Below are positions 8,930-17,117 of a DNA stretch of 64,000 nucleotides, piece by piece. The DNA lies in assembly GCA_025370075.1 (NCBI GenBank), contig CP073016.1:2604001-2668000 (forward strand), written 5' to 3'. The notes beneath the pieces are model-generated. The model was not told the origin of the DNA. It was given only the letters and a program-made list of their open reading frames with translations, and made no database searches. How positions within the stretch are numbered: position 1 is the first letter of the stretch; the number at the start of each line of letters is the position of its first letter. The stretch is from Chryseotalea sp. WA131a. GTDB lineage: Bacteria > Bacteroidota > Bacteroidia > Cytophagales > Cyclobacteriaceae. A program made the translations under genes and the position numbers.

Positions 8930-9192
8930 TCTACGTTATTCAAATTGTCTAAGAACTCTGCAAAACCTTGATTTTTAGATAGAATCAGCTTTTGCTCCGC
9001 TTTTGACTCCCATCAAAAAAACGGGAACGCAAAATTATACGGTTTTTTGGTTTAGACAAACCGTTGGGGGAGTTTATGTTTGAAAATGTAGGACAGTTGA
9101 AAGGTAATTCTGAAAGGTTGCAGGCCTCAAGCTGTCCGTTTCCAGAAATAGCTTGTGGCTGAGGGGTGTGGTCTGAGGCAATGTACTCAAAC

Positions 9193-9498
9193 TCACATAA
9201 TCACAATCTCCTTAACCACCTCTTTGCCAAACTCTTTTTGCAGCATTTCTATGATTTGGGGTTTGTGATAGTTGAGGTCGTTTTTCATGGAAGGCGAATC
9301 AAGTTCTACAAAAAGCACTTTGCCCCGCATAAATAATTTTTTTGTTCGTTTGGCTACAGGCTTGCCAGCCAGTCGCTCCCAAGAGGCTAGTAGATTGGCC
9401 TCGTCAAATTTCGATTTTAAGTGATAGCTCGATAAGAGCTGCTTGATGGCATCACCAATATGCTGAGTGTTTCCCTCTTGATTGAATTTTTTAGCCAT
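9193..9498 (-). CDS. DUF721 (DciA-like) protein
   Basis: A 101-residue DUF721 protein. Its N-terminal half carries the family pattern (LLSSYHLKSKFDEANLLASWERLAGKPVAKRTKKL), followed by the VLFVELDSPSMKNDL strand pair and a helix. DUF721 includes DciA, which helps load the replicative helicase in many bacteria lacking DnaC/DnaI; that role here is inference. Its start overlaps the end of recF by 8 bases, so the two are translated together. The recF-DUF721 pairing is common in Bacteroidota. Confidence 0.85.
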   Translation of the reverse strand: MAKKFNQEGNTQHIGDAIKQLLSSYHLKSKFDEANLLASWERLAGKPVAKRTKKLFMRGKVLFVELDSPSMKNDLNYHKPQIIEMLQKEFGKEVVKEIVIM

Positions 9499-10678
9499 TG
9501 GTAAAAGTGCCGTTTTCTACCCTAAAGATACTAGCATTTAAGTTAGCAGAGTGAATGATTTGCTGAGTGCGATCGGCACGAGCATCGGTAATGAACAACT
9601 GGCCAAAGGTGCCTCGCGCCACCAAGTGCATTAGTTGGTGAATGCGCTCGTCATCGAGTTTATCAAAAATATCATCCAGCAACAAAATGGGTTTAAACTT
9701 TTTCTTTTCAGCAATGACTTGAAACTCTGCCAACTTCAGGGCTATCAAAAAAGATTTTTGTTGGCCTTGCGAGCCGTGGCGCTTTAACTCAAAACCGTTG
9801 ATTTTAAAATCAAAATCATCGCGATGGATGCCGGTGCTGGTGCGCTGCAAAACAATATCTCGCTGCAGGTTTTGGGAAAGCAAAGCCGAGAAATTTGCTC
9901 CTGACAAATCGGATTCATAGTGAATACTTATTTGTTCGTTTGATTGACCAACCAAGTAATTATAGTGTTGCTGAAAGAACGGGAAGAATTCGATAAGAAA
10001 TTCCTTCCGCTTTGTAAAAAGGTAATTGGCTGCAGGCACTAACTTTTGGTCGTAGCTGGCCAACAAATCGTGGTCGGTTTTTCCGCTTTCCACGAAAGCG
10101 CGCAAGAGACTGTTGCGTTGCTTGAGTTGGTTGGTGTAGATGATGAGGTTTTCCAAATAGGTTTTATCCAACTGCGAAATCACACTATCGAAAAACTTTC
10201 TTCGCATTTCGCTGCCGTCCCATATCAATTCAATGTCTTGCGGGGCTATAAGCACCACGGGGTATTTGCCCACATGCTCGGAAAATTTGGTGTAATCTTG
10301 GCCGTCTTCGCTGATGATTTTTTTTTGACCTTGGGTGTAGGTGCAGGTGATTTGCCGCCTCACCCCGTCCCTCTCTCCCGCTAAAAAGCGGGACAGGCCC
10401 AGAGAGGGTGACTTAGTCTGAGAGCTTAGCTCGTTATCATCCAACTTCGACATTTCAAAATGGCCTTTTATTAAAAACTGAGGTTGCCCATCTTTTACAT
10501 TTTGTGAATCGGAAGGATTGACTGCGCTTTTGGTAAAGGATAGATAGTGGATGGCATCCAGCAAACTGGTTTTGCCGCTTCCGTTTTTGCCGAGCAGGCA
10601 AACGATTTTGGTGGAAAACTCCAATTGCGTTTCGGCAATGTTTCGGAAATTGTAAAGACGGAGTTTTTGGAGGAACAC
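9491..10678 (-). CDS. recF: DNA replication and repair protein RecF
   Basis: SMC-like ATPase that loads RecA at gaps with RecO and RecR. I choose the GTG at 10678, giving VFLQKLRLYNFRN, because RecF proteins begin with this motif. The upstream in-frame extension to 10891 is translated GC-rich repeat. The resulting length is 395 residues, somewhat above the usual 360-370. Walker A is GKNGSGKTS near residue 34; the SMC-like signature (RHGSQGQQKS) and Walker B (ILLLDDIFDKLD) are in the last third. Residues near 89-106 (KSPSLGLSRFLAGERDGV) come from a palindromic repeat (10361-10411) and are extra relative to the family; the frame is preserved. It overlaps DUF721 downstream. Confidence 0.93.
   Translation of the reverse strand: MFLQKLRLYNFRNIAETQLEFSTKIVCLLGKNGSGKTSLLDAIHYLSFTKSAVNPSDSQNVKDGQPQFLIKGHFEMSKLDDNELSSQTKSPSLGLSRFLAGERDGVRRQITCTYTQGQKKIISEDGQDYTKFSEHVGKYPVVLIAPQDIELIWDGSEMRRKFFDSVISQLDKTYLENLIIYTNQLKQRNSLLRAFVESGKTDHDLLASYDQKLVPAANYLFTKRKEFLIEFFPFFQQHYNYLVGQSNEQISIHYESDLSGANFSALLSQNLQRDIVLQRTSTGIHRDDFDFKINGFELKRHGSQGQQKSFLIALKLAEFQVIAEKKKFKPILLLDDIFDKLDDERIHQLMHLVARGTFGQLFITDARADRTQQIIHSANLNASIFRVENGTFTNG
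10361..10411. repeat. Palindromic repeat inserted in frame in recF
   Basis: Nested inverted repeat: outer CACCC/GGGTG and CCTCTCT/AGAGAGG, inner CCCGCT/AGCGGG around AAAA. On the recF strand it reads as KSPSLGLSRFLAGERDGV. It sits in the loop before the QITCTYTQGQKK strand, where RecF homologues have a short turn. Confidence 0.7.
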
Positions 10679-10981
10679 TTTTTTAGAAAGTTGAATGCAA
10701 AGTTGCTTTTTTCGAGTTAAGGCGCAAAGAGATGGACGGGCGATGGCCATGCGAGGCGCTTGGCAGGCCATGCGAAATGCGTGGCGGGCAAAGGATAGGA
10801 GCGGATACCTCGCAGCAGGGTAGGATGTGCGTTGAGCGAGGAGTAGGAGCGGATAGCCTGGTGCCCCGCGTCTGGCGGGGCATGCCTCCAAAAAATTTTA
10901 GAAAAGTGTTGGACACCCTAACGTTTGGCAGTTGGCGTGTTGTAGTGTATTTTCGCATCTAAATCTTTACTGAAAACGACT
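10679..10981. other. recF-pdhA divergent spacer with GC-rich repeats
   Basis: About 300 bases. From 10735 to 10890 it is much richer in G and C than its surroundings. It holds two copies of a word of the form taggagcggata(c/g)c (10796 and 10847) and a palindrome GCCCCGC-gtctg-GCGGGGC at 10861-10879. ORFs on both strands here look like translated repeat. The last 90 bases, AT-richer, should hold the pdhA promoter, but I see no clean TAnnTTTG box. Confidence 0.5.
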
Positions 10982-12004
10982 ATGGCCGCTACCACTGCTA
11001 CCAAAAGCAAAGCAAAAACTGAGTATTCGAAAGAGACGTACTTGTTTTGGTATGAATCGATGCAACTGATGCGCAAGTTCGAAGAAAAAGCAGGGCAGCT
11101 CTATGGCATGCAGAAAATACGTGGCTTTTGCCATTTATACATAGGTCAGGAGGCCTGCGCCTCGGGTGCAGTTTCTGCTTTGCGAAGAGGGGATAAATAC
11201 ATTACGGCTTATCGCGACCACGCTCACCCATTGGCATTGGGCACTAGCCCCAATGCGGTGATGGCCGAGCTGTATGCCAAAGAAACTGGTGTGAGCAAAG
11301 GCAAGGGCGGCTCCATGCACATCTTTGATAAAGCGAATCATTTTTATGGTGGGCACGGCATTGTAGGCGGACAGATTCCATTGGGTGCGGGCATCGCTTT
11401 CGCAGAAAAATATAATGAGACAGGCAACTTGTGCATTTGCTACATGGGCGATGGTGCCGTGCGGCAAGGCGCCTTGCACGAAGCATTCAACTTGGCTATG
11501 CTGTGGAAGCTGCCTGTGATTTTTGCGATTGAAAACAACGGCTACGCCATGGGTACCTCGGTAAAACGCTCATCGAACGTAACGGAGCTCTATACTTTAG
11601 GCGAATCGTATGACATGCCCTCTGAACCAGTGGATGCCATGAATGTAGAAGCGGTGCATGAAGCGGTGGCCCGTGCGGCCGAGCGAGCGCGTGCTGGTGA
11701 AGGCCCGACTTTATTGGAGTTAAGAACCTATCGCTACAAAGGCCACTCTATGAGTGACCCACAAAAATACCGTAGCAAAGAAGAGGTGGAAGAGTACAAA
11801 CACCGCGACCCGATTGAAGGTGTGCGCAAATCGATATTGGATAAAAAGGTAGCTACCGAAAAAGAACTGGAGGCCATTGACCAAAAAGTAAATGCCCAAG
11901 TAGAAGAGAGCGTTAAGTTTGCAGAAGAATCGAACTATCCAGATCCATCGGAAGCGATGAAGGATATTTATGAGCAGCAAGATTATCCGTTTGTGTTGGA
12001 TTGA
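10982..12004 (+). CDS. pdhA: Pyruvate dehydrogenase E1 component, alpha subunit
   Basis: Thiamine-diphosphate-dependent decarboxylation of pyruvate with E1 beta, the entry to acetyl-CoA. It has 340 residues, normal for the alpha chain of a split E1. The ThDP/magnesium motif runs from GDG at 156-158 to NN at 185-186. The loop RYKGHSMSDPQ near 248 corresponds to the regulated loop of eukaryotic E1 alpha. It ends in DIYEQQDYPFVLD. No beta-subunit gene follows, so E1 beta must be elsewhere. A degraded second copy of its last about 60 bases lies at 13656-13716. Confidence 0.95.
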   Translation: MAATTATKSKAKTEYSKETYLFWYESMQLMRKFEEKAGQLYGMQKIRGFCHLYIGQEACASGAVSALRRGDKYITAYRDHAHPLALGTSPNAVMAELYAKETGVSKGKGGSMHIFDKANHFYGGHGIVGGQIPLGAGIAFAEKYNETGNLCICYMGDGAVRQGALHEAFNLAMLWKLPVIFAIENNGYAMGTSVKRSSNVTELYTLGESYDMPSEPVDAMNVEAVHEAVARAAERARAGEGPTLLELRTYRYKGHSMSDPQKYRSKEEVEEYKHRDPIEGVRKSILDKKVATEKELEAIDQKVNAQVEESVKFAEESNYPDPSEAMKDIYEQQDYPFVLD

Positions 12005-12132
12005 GTTTGTAAAGTAATTCACGGATAACGTGGATGAACATAGATTTACAATGATTTTATCAAGCTTATTCAAAATTCCATCGTAGAAATAAGATGGATA
12101 TAACTTCGCCCCTTCTGTGCGGATAATTTCCT

Positions 12133-12777
12133 CTAAACTTCCTTTATTTGATTTTGCCTACTTTCCACTTTTTTGTAGATAAAATATCCAACCATCACCG
12201 TACAAAATGCACTCGGCAGAATCTGGCTGTAAGGATGAAAATCTCTCAGCACATTCCCTGAAAAGGCCGAGAGCAATGCACTAAAGGCGGAAATCATTTT
12301 GTAGATGTGTTCGTACAGCCACCACTTTTTTAGATTGTTGTGGAGGAAAAGGAATTTTATCAAATCATAAGAGGTAACTAAGCCCAAAGCACCAAAGGTT
12401 GAGGACATTACTGAAACATTCCAATGGGCTTGGCTATTGGCAAGCTTCCACAGATAAACGGCAGCTATTATCAAAGACCCTAATGCGACAACGGCATCCC
12501 AGATAGTACTTCGATTTTCACGCAGTTTGATATTGCGAAAGCCCGCAAAGCCAACATAGGTAGCAATAAGGGTTAGCATCAATAAAAATGGGTCTTGCCT
12601 GAAAAAGAAAAAGCCGATAAAGCCAGTGCCGACCACCACAGTTAATAGATACAAAAAATATCTTCCCAACTTTTTGTGAACAGTCACATTACGGTTGTAG
12701 ATAATGGCGAATAAGCCGATGACCATTGCAATGGTGCCCAGCACGGCATGAATGGCAATGTTAACTTGGTGAATCAT
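12133..12777 (-). CDS. Multi-pass membrane protein, DUF2306-like
   Basis: A 214-residue protein with about six hydrophobic segments, beginning MIHQVNIAIHAVLGTIAMVIG. It resembles small DUF2306-type integral membrane proteins, but the match is by general pattern only. It is divergent from the LytTR regulator at 12916, with a 138-base spacer holding a promoter box, a pairing typical of a regulator and its target. Both genes lie between pdhA and a duplicate of the pdhA 3' end, so they may have arrived together. Confidence 0.6.
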   Translation of the reverse strand: MIHQVNIAIHAVLGTIAMVIGLFAIIYNRNVTVHKKLGRYFLYLLTVVVGTGFIGFFFFRQDPFLLMLTLIATYVGFAGFRNIKLRENRSTIWDAVVALGSLIIAAVYLWKLANSQAHWNVSVMSSTFGALGLVTSYDLIKFLFLHNNLKKWWLYEHIYKMISAFSALLSAFSGNVLRDFHPYSQILPSAFCTVMVGYFIYKKVESRQNQIKEV

Positions 12778-12902
12778 AGTTTTTGTTTAAATCTCTCCGC
12801 AAAAGAGTTTCTTTCGATTAATTGAGAAAGTAAAAAGTGGCGAAAGCAGTTGGCCATTGACGAAAGCACTTCGTCACATGGCTAAAATGCATGGCAAAGA
12901 CT

Positions 12903-12910
12903 TATTTTTG
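12903..12910 (+). promoter_or_regulatory. -7 box for the LytTR gene
   Basis: TATTTTTG fits TAnnTTTG and ends 5 bases before the ATG at 12916, so the transcript would be nearly leaderless, which is common in this phylum. Confidence 0.45.
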
Positions 12911-12915
12911 CAACT

Positions 12916-13656
12916 ATGGTTAAGGTTTTGTTGGAATCGGTAGTGTGGAGAAACATGTTAGGAGCTATAGCATTGCTGATTGCTTACTATGTTCCTGATA
13001 GGATTTCGTTAGATGATCGTGTTGGCGTCAACAAATTTTTGCCCTACCTATTTCTATTATTAATGTACGGATGGATTGTATTCCACAATCGAATACTATT
13101 TGAAGGCCTCTATCTTAACAACCGAACACGAACTTACTTTCTCAGGACTTTAAGCGGTATGGTGTTAAGTTCTACCATTATGCACATAGTCCTAGTCTAT
13201 CGATTTAACCAATCAGAAACGCTTTCAAAAATTCTCACTTTTTGGGTATTCACCATTACGGGGCTGGGAATTTATGTGATGTTTAAGTTTCTGCACGTTA
13301 TCCAAAACAAATCGAAAAACCCTGCCGTTAGGCCAGCCGAAACTACTGAATTTTTTATCTTTTTTGCTGAAGGATCAGAGAAGCAACTCCTGCTTAGCGA
13401 TATTCTTTATTTGGAAAGCCTAGAAAACTATGTGAAGGTATTTACGAAACAGAAATCCCATATTGTACGGCAATCATTAAAAGAAGCAGAACAAAAACTT
13501 CCCAAGTATTTTTTGCGAATCAGTCGCTCCCACATCGTAAACACTCGCTTTATTGAATCCGCCAAGGCCGAAAGTTTAACAATAAACGGAGCGTTGTTTA
13601 AGATTGGCAAGGTTTATAAAAGATATGTGGAGGAACAGTTAAATCAAAATATCTAA
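12916..13656 (+). CDS. Membrane-anchored LytTR-family transcription regulator
   Basis: A 246-residue protein. The N-terminal part has about four transmembrane helices (roughly 8-28, 42-58, 78-97, 106-126). The C-terminal part from about residue 143 is a LytTR DNA-binding domain, recognisable from LSDILYLESLENYVKVF, HIVRQSLKEAEQKLP, YFLRISRSHIVNTRFI and FKIGKVYKRYVE. It has no receiver domain, so the membrane part probably senses the signal directly. It likely controls its divergent neighbour at 12133; that is inference from position. Confidence 0.85.
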   Translation: MVKVLLESVVWRNMLGAIALLIAYYVPDRISLDDRVGVNKFLPYLFLLLMYGWIVFHNRILFEGLYLNNRTRTYFLRTLSGMVLSSTIMHIVLVYRFNQSETLSKILTFWVFTITGLGIYVMFKFLHVIQNKSKNPAVRPAETTEFFIFFAEGSEKQLLLSDILYLESLENYVKVFTKQKSHIVRQSLKEAEQKLPKYFLRISRSHIVNTRFIESAKAESLTINGALFKIGKVYKRYVEEQLNQNI

Positions 13657-13716
13657 ATCCGTTGCGAGAGATGAAAGATATTTATGAGTAGAAAGGTTAT
13701 CCGTTTGTGTTAGGTT
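13656..13716 (+). repeat. Degraded duplicate of the pdhA 3' end
   Basis: About 60 bases match the end of pdhA (11944-12003) at roughly 80 percent by eye. Shared blocks include gatatttatgag and ttatccgtttgtgtt, up to the stop position. It is in direct orientation, right after the LytTR gene, and has an internal stop. The two copies bracket the DUF2306-like/LytTR pair. Confidence 0.75.
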
Positions 13717-13730
13717 AATCTCAATCGTAA

Positions 13731-15356
13731 TCACATCTTCCCTTTATCCAAATCTGGAATCCGATCAAACAACTTAATAGCTTGTTGAAGCACTTCGTTT
13801 GTTTCGTTGTAGATAGGGTAAAATGCTTCGTTGCCCCAAACCCTTCTGGCAATCTCGGCCTTTAAATACACTTGAAACAATTTTTTGTTCTTTTTCAAAT
13901 CCGCGTAATCGGGTTCGATCTTGCTTTTTTTGCCCATCACCGTCAATTGATTAAGTATCGCGTCACCTACTTGAAAATCGCGCTGATACGCTGCAAAATT
14001 CATTTTCTTAAGTGAAGCGTTGTTTTGTTCGGCATAATTAAAGGCAAACTCGCGCAAGATGTTGGCATACGAAAGTTCATTAAAGTATTTACTAATGAGT
14101 GTGGTATCTAACGGTACAAAATAATCAGGCATGATGCCTCCACCTCCGTAAACGGTGCGGCCATTTAATGTTTTGTATTTAAGCGAATCATTAAAATGAA
14201 TGCTATCCGCTGTAAAAAACTCACCGTGTTTGTAGCGCTTCACAATGTCTTTATCGTATTCGTCTAGGTTCTCATAGGGCTTTTGAACCGTGCGACCGCT
14301 CGGAGTGTAATATCGAGAAATGGTTAACCGAACTTCCGATCCATCGCTCAAATTAAACGGACGCTGCACCAATCCTTTTCCGTACGAACGCCTGCCCACC
14401 ACCAGCGCTCGGTCGTTATCTTGCAAGGCACCACTCACAATTTCAGAAGCAGATGCACTGCCTTCGTTGACCAACACAATTAAATCACCTTTTTCAAAAT
14501 CGCCTTTGTCGGTGGCCATGGCATCCTCGTCATACTTTTTTTCTTGGCCCTTGGTGAATACGATCTTTTCGCCCTTGGGCAAAAATTCATCGGCAATGGA
14601 AATCGCTTGATCCATGTAGCCACCAGGATTTCCCTGAAGATCCAACACTAACTTTTTCATGCCTTCCCTGCGCAACTTGGTCAACGCATCGTGCACTTCT
14701 TGATACGTGTTTTGCGAAAAGCGATTTACTTTCACATAACCAATTTCTGGCGTAACCAAATAAGCGGCATCCACCGAGAACTGAGGGATTTTATCGCGGA
14801 TGATTGTGAAGGTGATCGGCTCTTTCTTGTTCTTGCGAACAACTTCTATTTTTACTTCGGTGCCCTTAGGGCCCTTCAAGTAACGCATCACATCTAGATT
14901 GGTGAGCTTGGTATTGGCAATGAGTTTTTCATTTACCTTCACAATGCGATCGCCCGGGCGCACACCCACTGCCTCAGAAGGGCCACCGCTGATGGCGTGC
15001 ACTACGGTGAGTGTGTCGTTGAATATGCTGAACTCTATTCCGATGCCTTCAAAGTTTCCTTGCAAATCTTCGTTGGCAGAAATGCGATCTTTACTGGATA
15101 TATAAGCCGAGTGAGGATCTAGTTTACCGAGCATGTGCACAATGGCTTCTTCTACTAAATCGTCTGTTTTGGTATCGTCCACATATTCTGACTTAACCAA
15201 ACTCAACACCTCACGCAGTTTTTGCACATCGCGGTTTACCTCCGTGCCTCCCGATTTATTGGTCAGGCCTGCACCCAGCAAAACACCACCTGCCAGCCCA
15301 ATACAAAGCACAAATGGCAAACTGATTTGAAAATTAGAATTCTTATTCTCGCTCAT
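13731..15356 (-). CDS. C-terminal processing peptidase, S41 family
   Basis: Serine protease of the CtpA/Tsp class, 541 residues, anchored by one N-terminal membrane helix (about 12-31) with the rest in the periplasm. A PDZ domain (GIGIEFSIFNDTLTVVHAIS to KVNEKLIA) occupies about 95-165. The S41 core shows NPGGYMDQA, then NEGSASASEIV with the catalytic serine near residue 300 and SYGKG with the catalytic lysine near 328. A helical C-terminal extension follows. It likely trims or degrades envelope proteins. It is divergent from the amidohydrolase downstream of its start. Family assignment is secure, substrate unknown. Confidence 0.93.
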   Translation of the reverse strand: MSENKNSNFQISLPFVLCIGLAGGVLLGAGLTNKSGGTEVNRDVQKLREVLSLVKSEYVDDTKTDDLVEEAIVHMLGKLDPHSAYISSKDRISANEDLQGNFEGIGIEFSIFNDTLTVVHAISGGPSEAVGVRPGDRIVKVNEKLIANTKLTNLDVMRYLKGPKGTEVKIEVVRKNKKEPITFTIIRDKIPQFSVDAAYLVTPEIGYVKVNRFSQNTYQEVHDALTKLRREGMKKLVLDLQGNPGGYMDQAISIADEFLPKGEKIVFTKGQEKKYDEDAMATDKGDFEKGDLIVLVNEGSASASEIVSGALQDNDRALVVGRRSYGKGLVQRPFNLSDGSEVRLTISRYYTPSGRTVQKPYENLDEYDKDIVKRYKHGEFFTADSIHFNDSLKYKTLNGRTVYGGGGIMPDYFVPLDTTLISKYFNELSYANILREFAFNYAEQNNASLKKMNFAAYQRDFQVGDAILNQLTVMGKKSKIEPDYADLKKNKKLFQVYLKAEIARRVWGNEAFYPIYNETNEVLQQAIKLFDRIPDLDKGKM

Positions 15357-15490
15357 TGAATCGATATTATGTAAACCTTAACGTATGGTTTTACCACAAG
15401 GTTATTGCAAAAATGGTGGAAAAAATGATCTTTGTCTATATCATTTTTGTTATGCTTAAAAATTGTTTCTTATCCCTCTCTCCTACTCAT

Positions 15491-17107
15491 ATGATCAACC
15501 GGAAATTATTTTTTTTCTCTTTTCTTATTTTTTGCTGTTCGTCAAAAAAACCAATAACCTACGACACCATCATCCGCAATGGAACTGTTTATGACGGACG
15601 TGGGGGCAATCCCTATTTAGCAGATTTGGGTATCAATGCCGATACCATTGCAGCCATTGGTGATTTGTCGGGTGACGTAGGCAAAACAGAAATGGATGCA
15701 AAAGGCAAAGCCGTTTCACCCGGATTTATCAACATGCTGAGTTGGGCCGATGGCTCGTTGCTAAAAGATGGTCGCTCGATGAGTGATGTTAAACAAGGCG
15801 TTACGCTCGAGATTTTTGGTGAGGGTTGGAGCCCTGGACCGAGAAAGAAAAAAAATGAACGCGATTCGTTGTGGGGTTCGTTGGGAGAGTACTTTACCTA
15901 TCTGCAAAAGAAAGGATCGAGCCCAAACTTTGCTTCGTTTGTGGGTGCAACTTCGGTGCGCAACTATGTGCTGGGTTACGAAAACCGGAAGCCAACGCCA
16001 GAAGAGATGGAGCAAATGAAAACGCTAGTACGCGAAGCCATGCAAGAAGGTGCTTTGGGCTTGGGCTCATCGTTGATTTACGCTCCTGCGGATTATGCTT
16101 CCACCGAAGAGTTGATCGAGTTGTGCAAAGTGGTGGCTGAATTTAAAGGAATCTACATCACACACATGCGCAGTGAAAGCGATAAAATTTATGCTGCCCT
16201 CAACGAGGTTTTTCGAATCGCCAAAGAAGCCAATGTGCCAGCCGAGATTTATCATCTAAAAATCAACAACACGTGGAACTGGAATAAGATTGATACGGTG
16301 ATTGCCAAAATCGATAGCGCACAGAAGGCTGGTTTAAAAATTTCAGCCGACATGTACACCTACAATGCCAGTGGCACCAGTATGACGGCTCGCTTGCCCA
16401 CATGGGTGCAAGAAGGTGGCGCAGGTGAAATGCGCAAGCGATTGAAGAATCCTGTTCTTCGAAAACGAGTTTTAAAAGAATTGGAAATGGGTATTCCTTC
16501 ACGCCTATCAGACCCCAAAGATGTAATGATTTTAGGATTTAGAAGTGAAGAACTGAACAAACTCTACAGAGGCAAACGATTGAGTGAAATTGCAACCCAC
16601 CGCAAAAAGAGTGCTAATGAAACCATGCTTGATTTAATTGTGGAAGATCGCTCAACTATTCCCTGCATTTTCTTTTTGATGAAGGAAGAAAACGTAAAGC
16701 GAATGTTGCAATTGCCGTTTGTTAGTATTTGTTCCGATGCAGGATCAATCGCAAACGAACCTCCTTACAACCAAGGCAACCTTCACCCACGAGCTTACGG
16801 AAGTTTTGTTCGCTTGCTTGGAAGATATTCACGCGATGAAAAACTAATGCCCTTGGAAGAAGCTGTCAGGCGAATGACATCATTGCCGGCTTCCAACCTA
16901 AAATTAAAAAAGAGGGGATCTCTCGCAGTTGGTCATTTTGCCGATGTAGTTGTTTTTGATCCCTTGACGGTAAAGGACAATGCCACCTTCGAGAAGCCCC
17001 ATCAATATGCTACTGGGGTTGAACATGTTTTCGTAAATGGCCTCCAGGTTTTGAAAGATGGCGAACATACAGGGATGATGCCTGGGAGGGTGGTAAAGTT
17101 GAATTAG
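15491..17107 (+). CDS. D-aminoacylase / N-acyl-D-amino-acid deacylase-like lipoprotein
   Basis: Amidohydrolase-superfamily protein of 538 residues. I start at ATG 15491, which gives a lipoprotein signal (FFFSFLIFCCSS) rather than the long upstream extension to 15356. The fold is marked by DTIIRNGTVYDGRGG, PGFINMLSWADGSL, GVTLEIFGEG, ITHMRSES, YHLKI and the late SDAGS. In typical D-aminoacylases the second motif reads with an HxH metal pair; here it reads LSW, a variant shared by a secreted subfamily, so the metal site differs. Likely substrates are N-acyl-D-amino acids or peptides, as inference. Confidence 0.85.
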   Translation: MINRKLFFFSFLIFCCSSKKPITYDTIIRNGTVYDGRGGNPYLADLGINADTIAAIGDLSGDVGKTEMDAKGKAVSPGFINMLSWADGSLLKDGRSMSDVKQGVTLEIFGEGWSPGPRKKKNERDSLWGSLGEYFTYLQKKGSSPNFASFVGATSVRNYVLGYENRKPTPEEMEQMKTLVREAMQEGALGLGSSLIYAPADYASTEELIELCKVVAEFKGIYITHMRSESDKIYAALNEVFRIAKEANVPAEIYHLKINNTWNWNKIDTVIAKIDSAQKAGLKISADMYTYNASGTSMTARLPTWVQEGGAGEMRKRLKNPVLRKRVLKELEMGIPSRLSDPKDVMILGFRSEELNKLYRGKRLSEIATHRKKSANETMLDLIVEDRSTIPCIFFLMKEENVKRMLQLPFVSICSDAGSIANEPPYNQGNLHPRAYGSFVRLLGRYSRDEKLMPLEEAVRRMTSLPASNLKLKKRGSLAVGHFADVVVFDPLTVKDNATFEKPHQYATGVEHVFVNGLQVLKDGEHTGMMPGRVVKLN

Positions 17108-17117
17108 TTAGTTACTG

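Noticed and set aside
10683..10958. Frames on both strands in the recF-pdhA spacer
   Set aside because: Translated GC-rich repeat with no domain; RecF start motif is found at 10678 instead.
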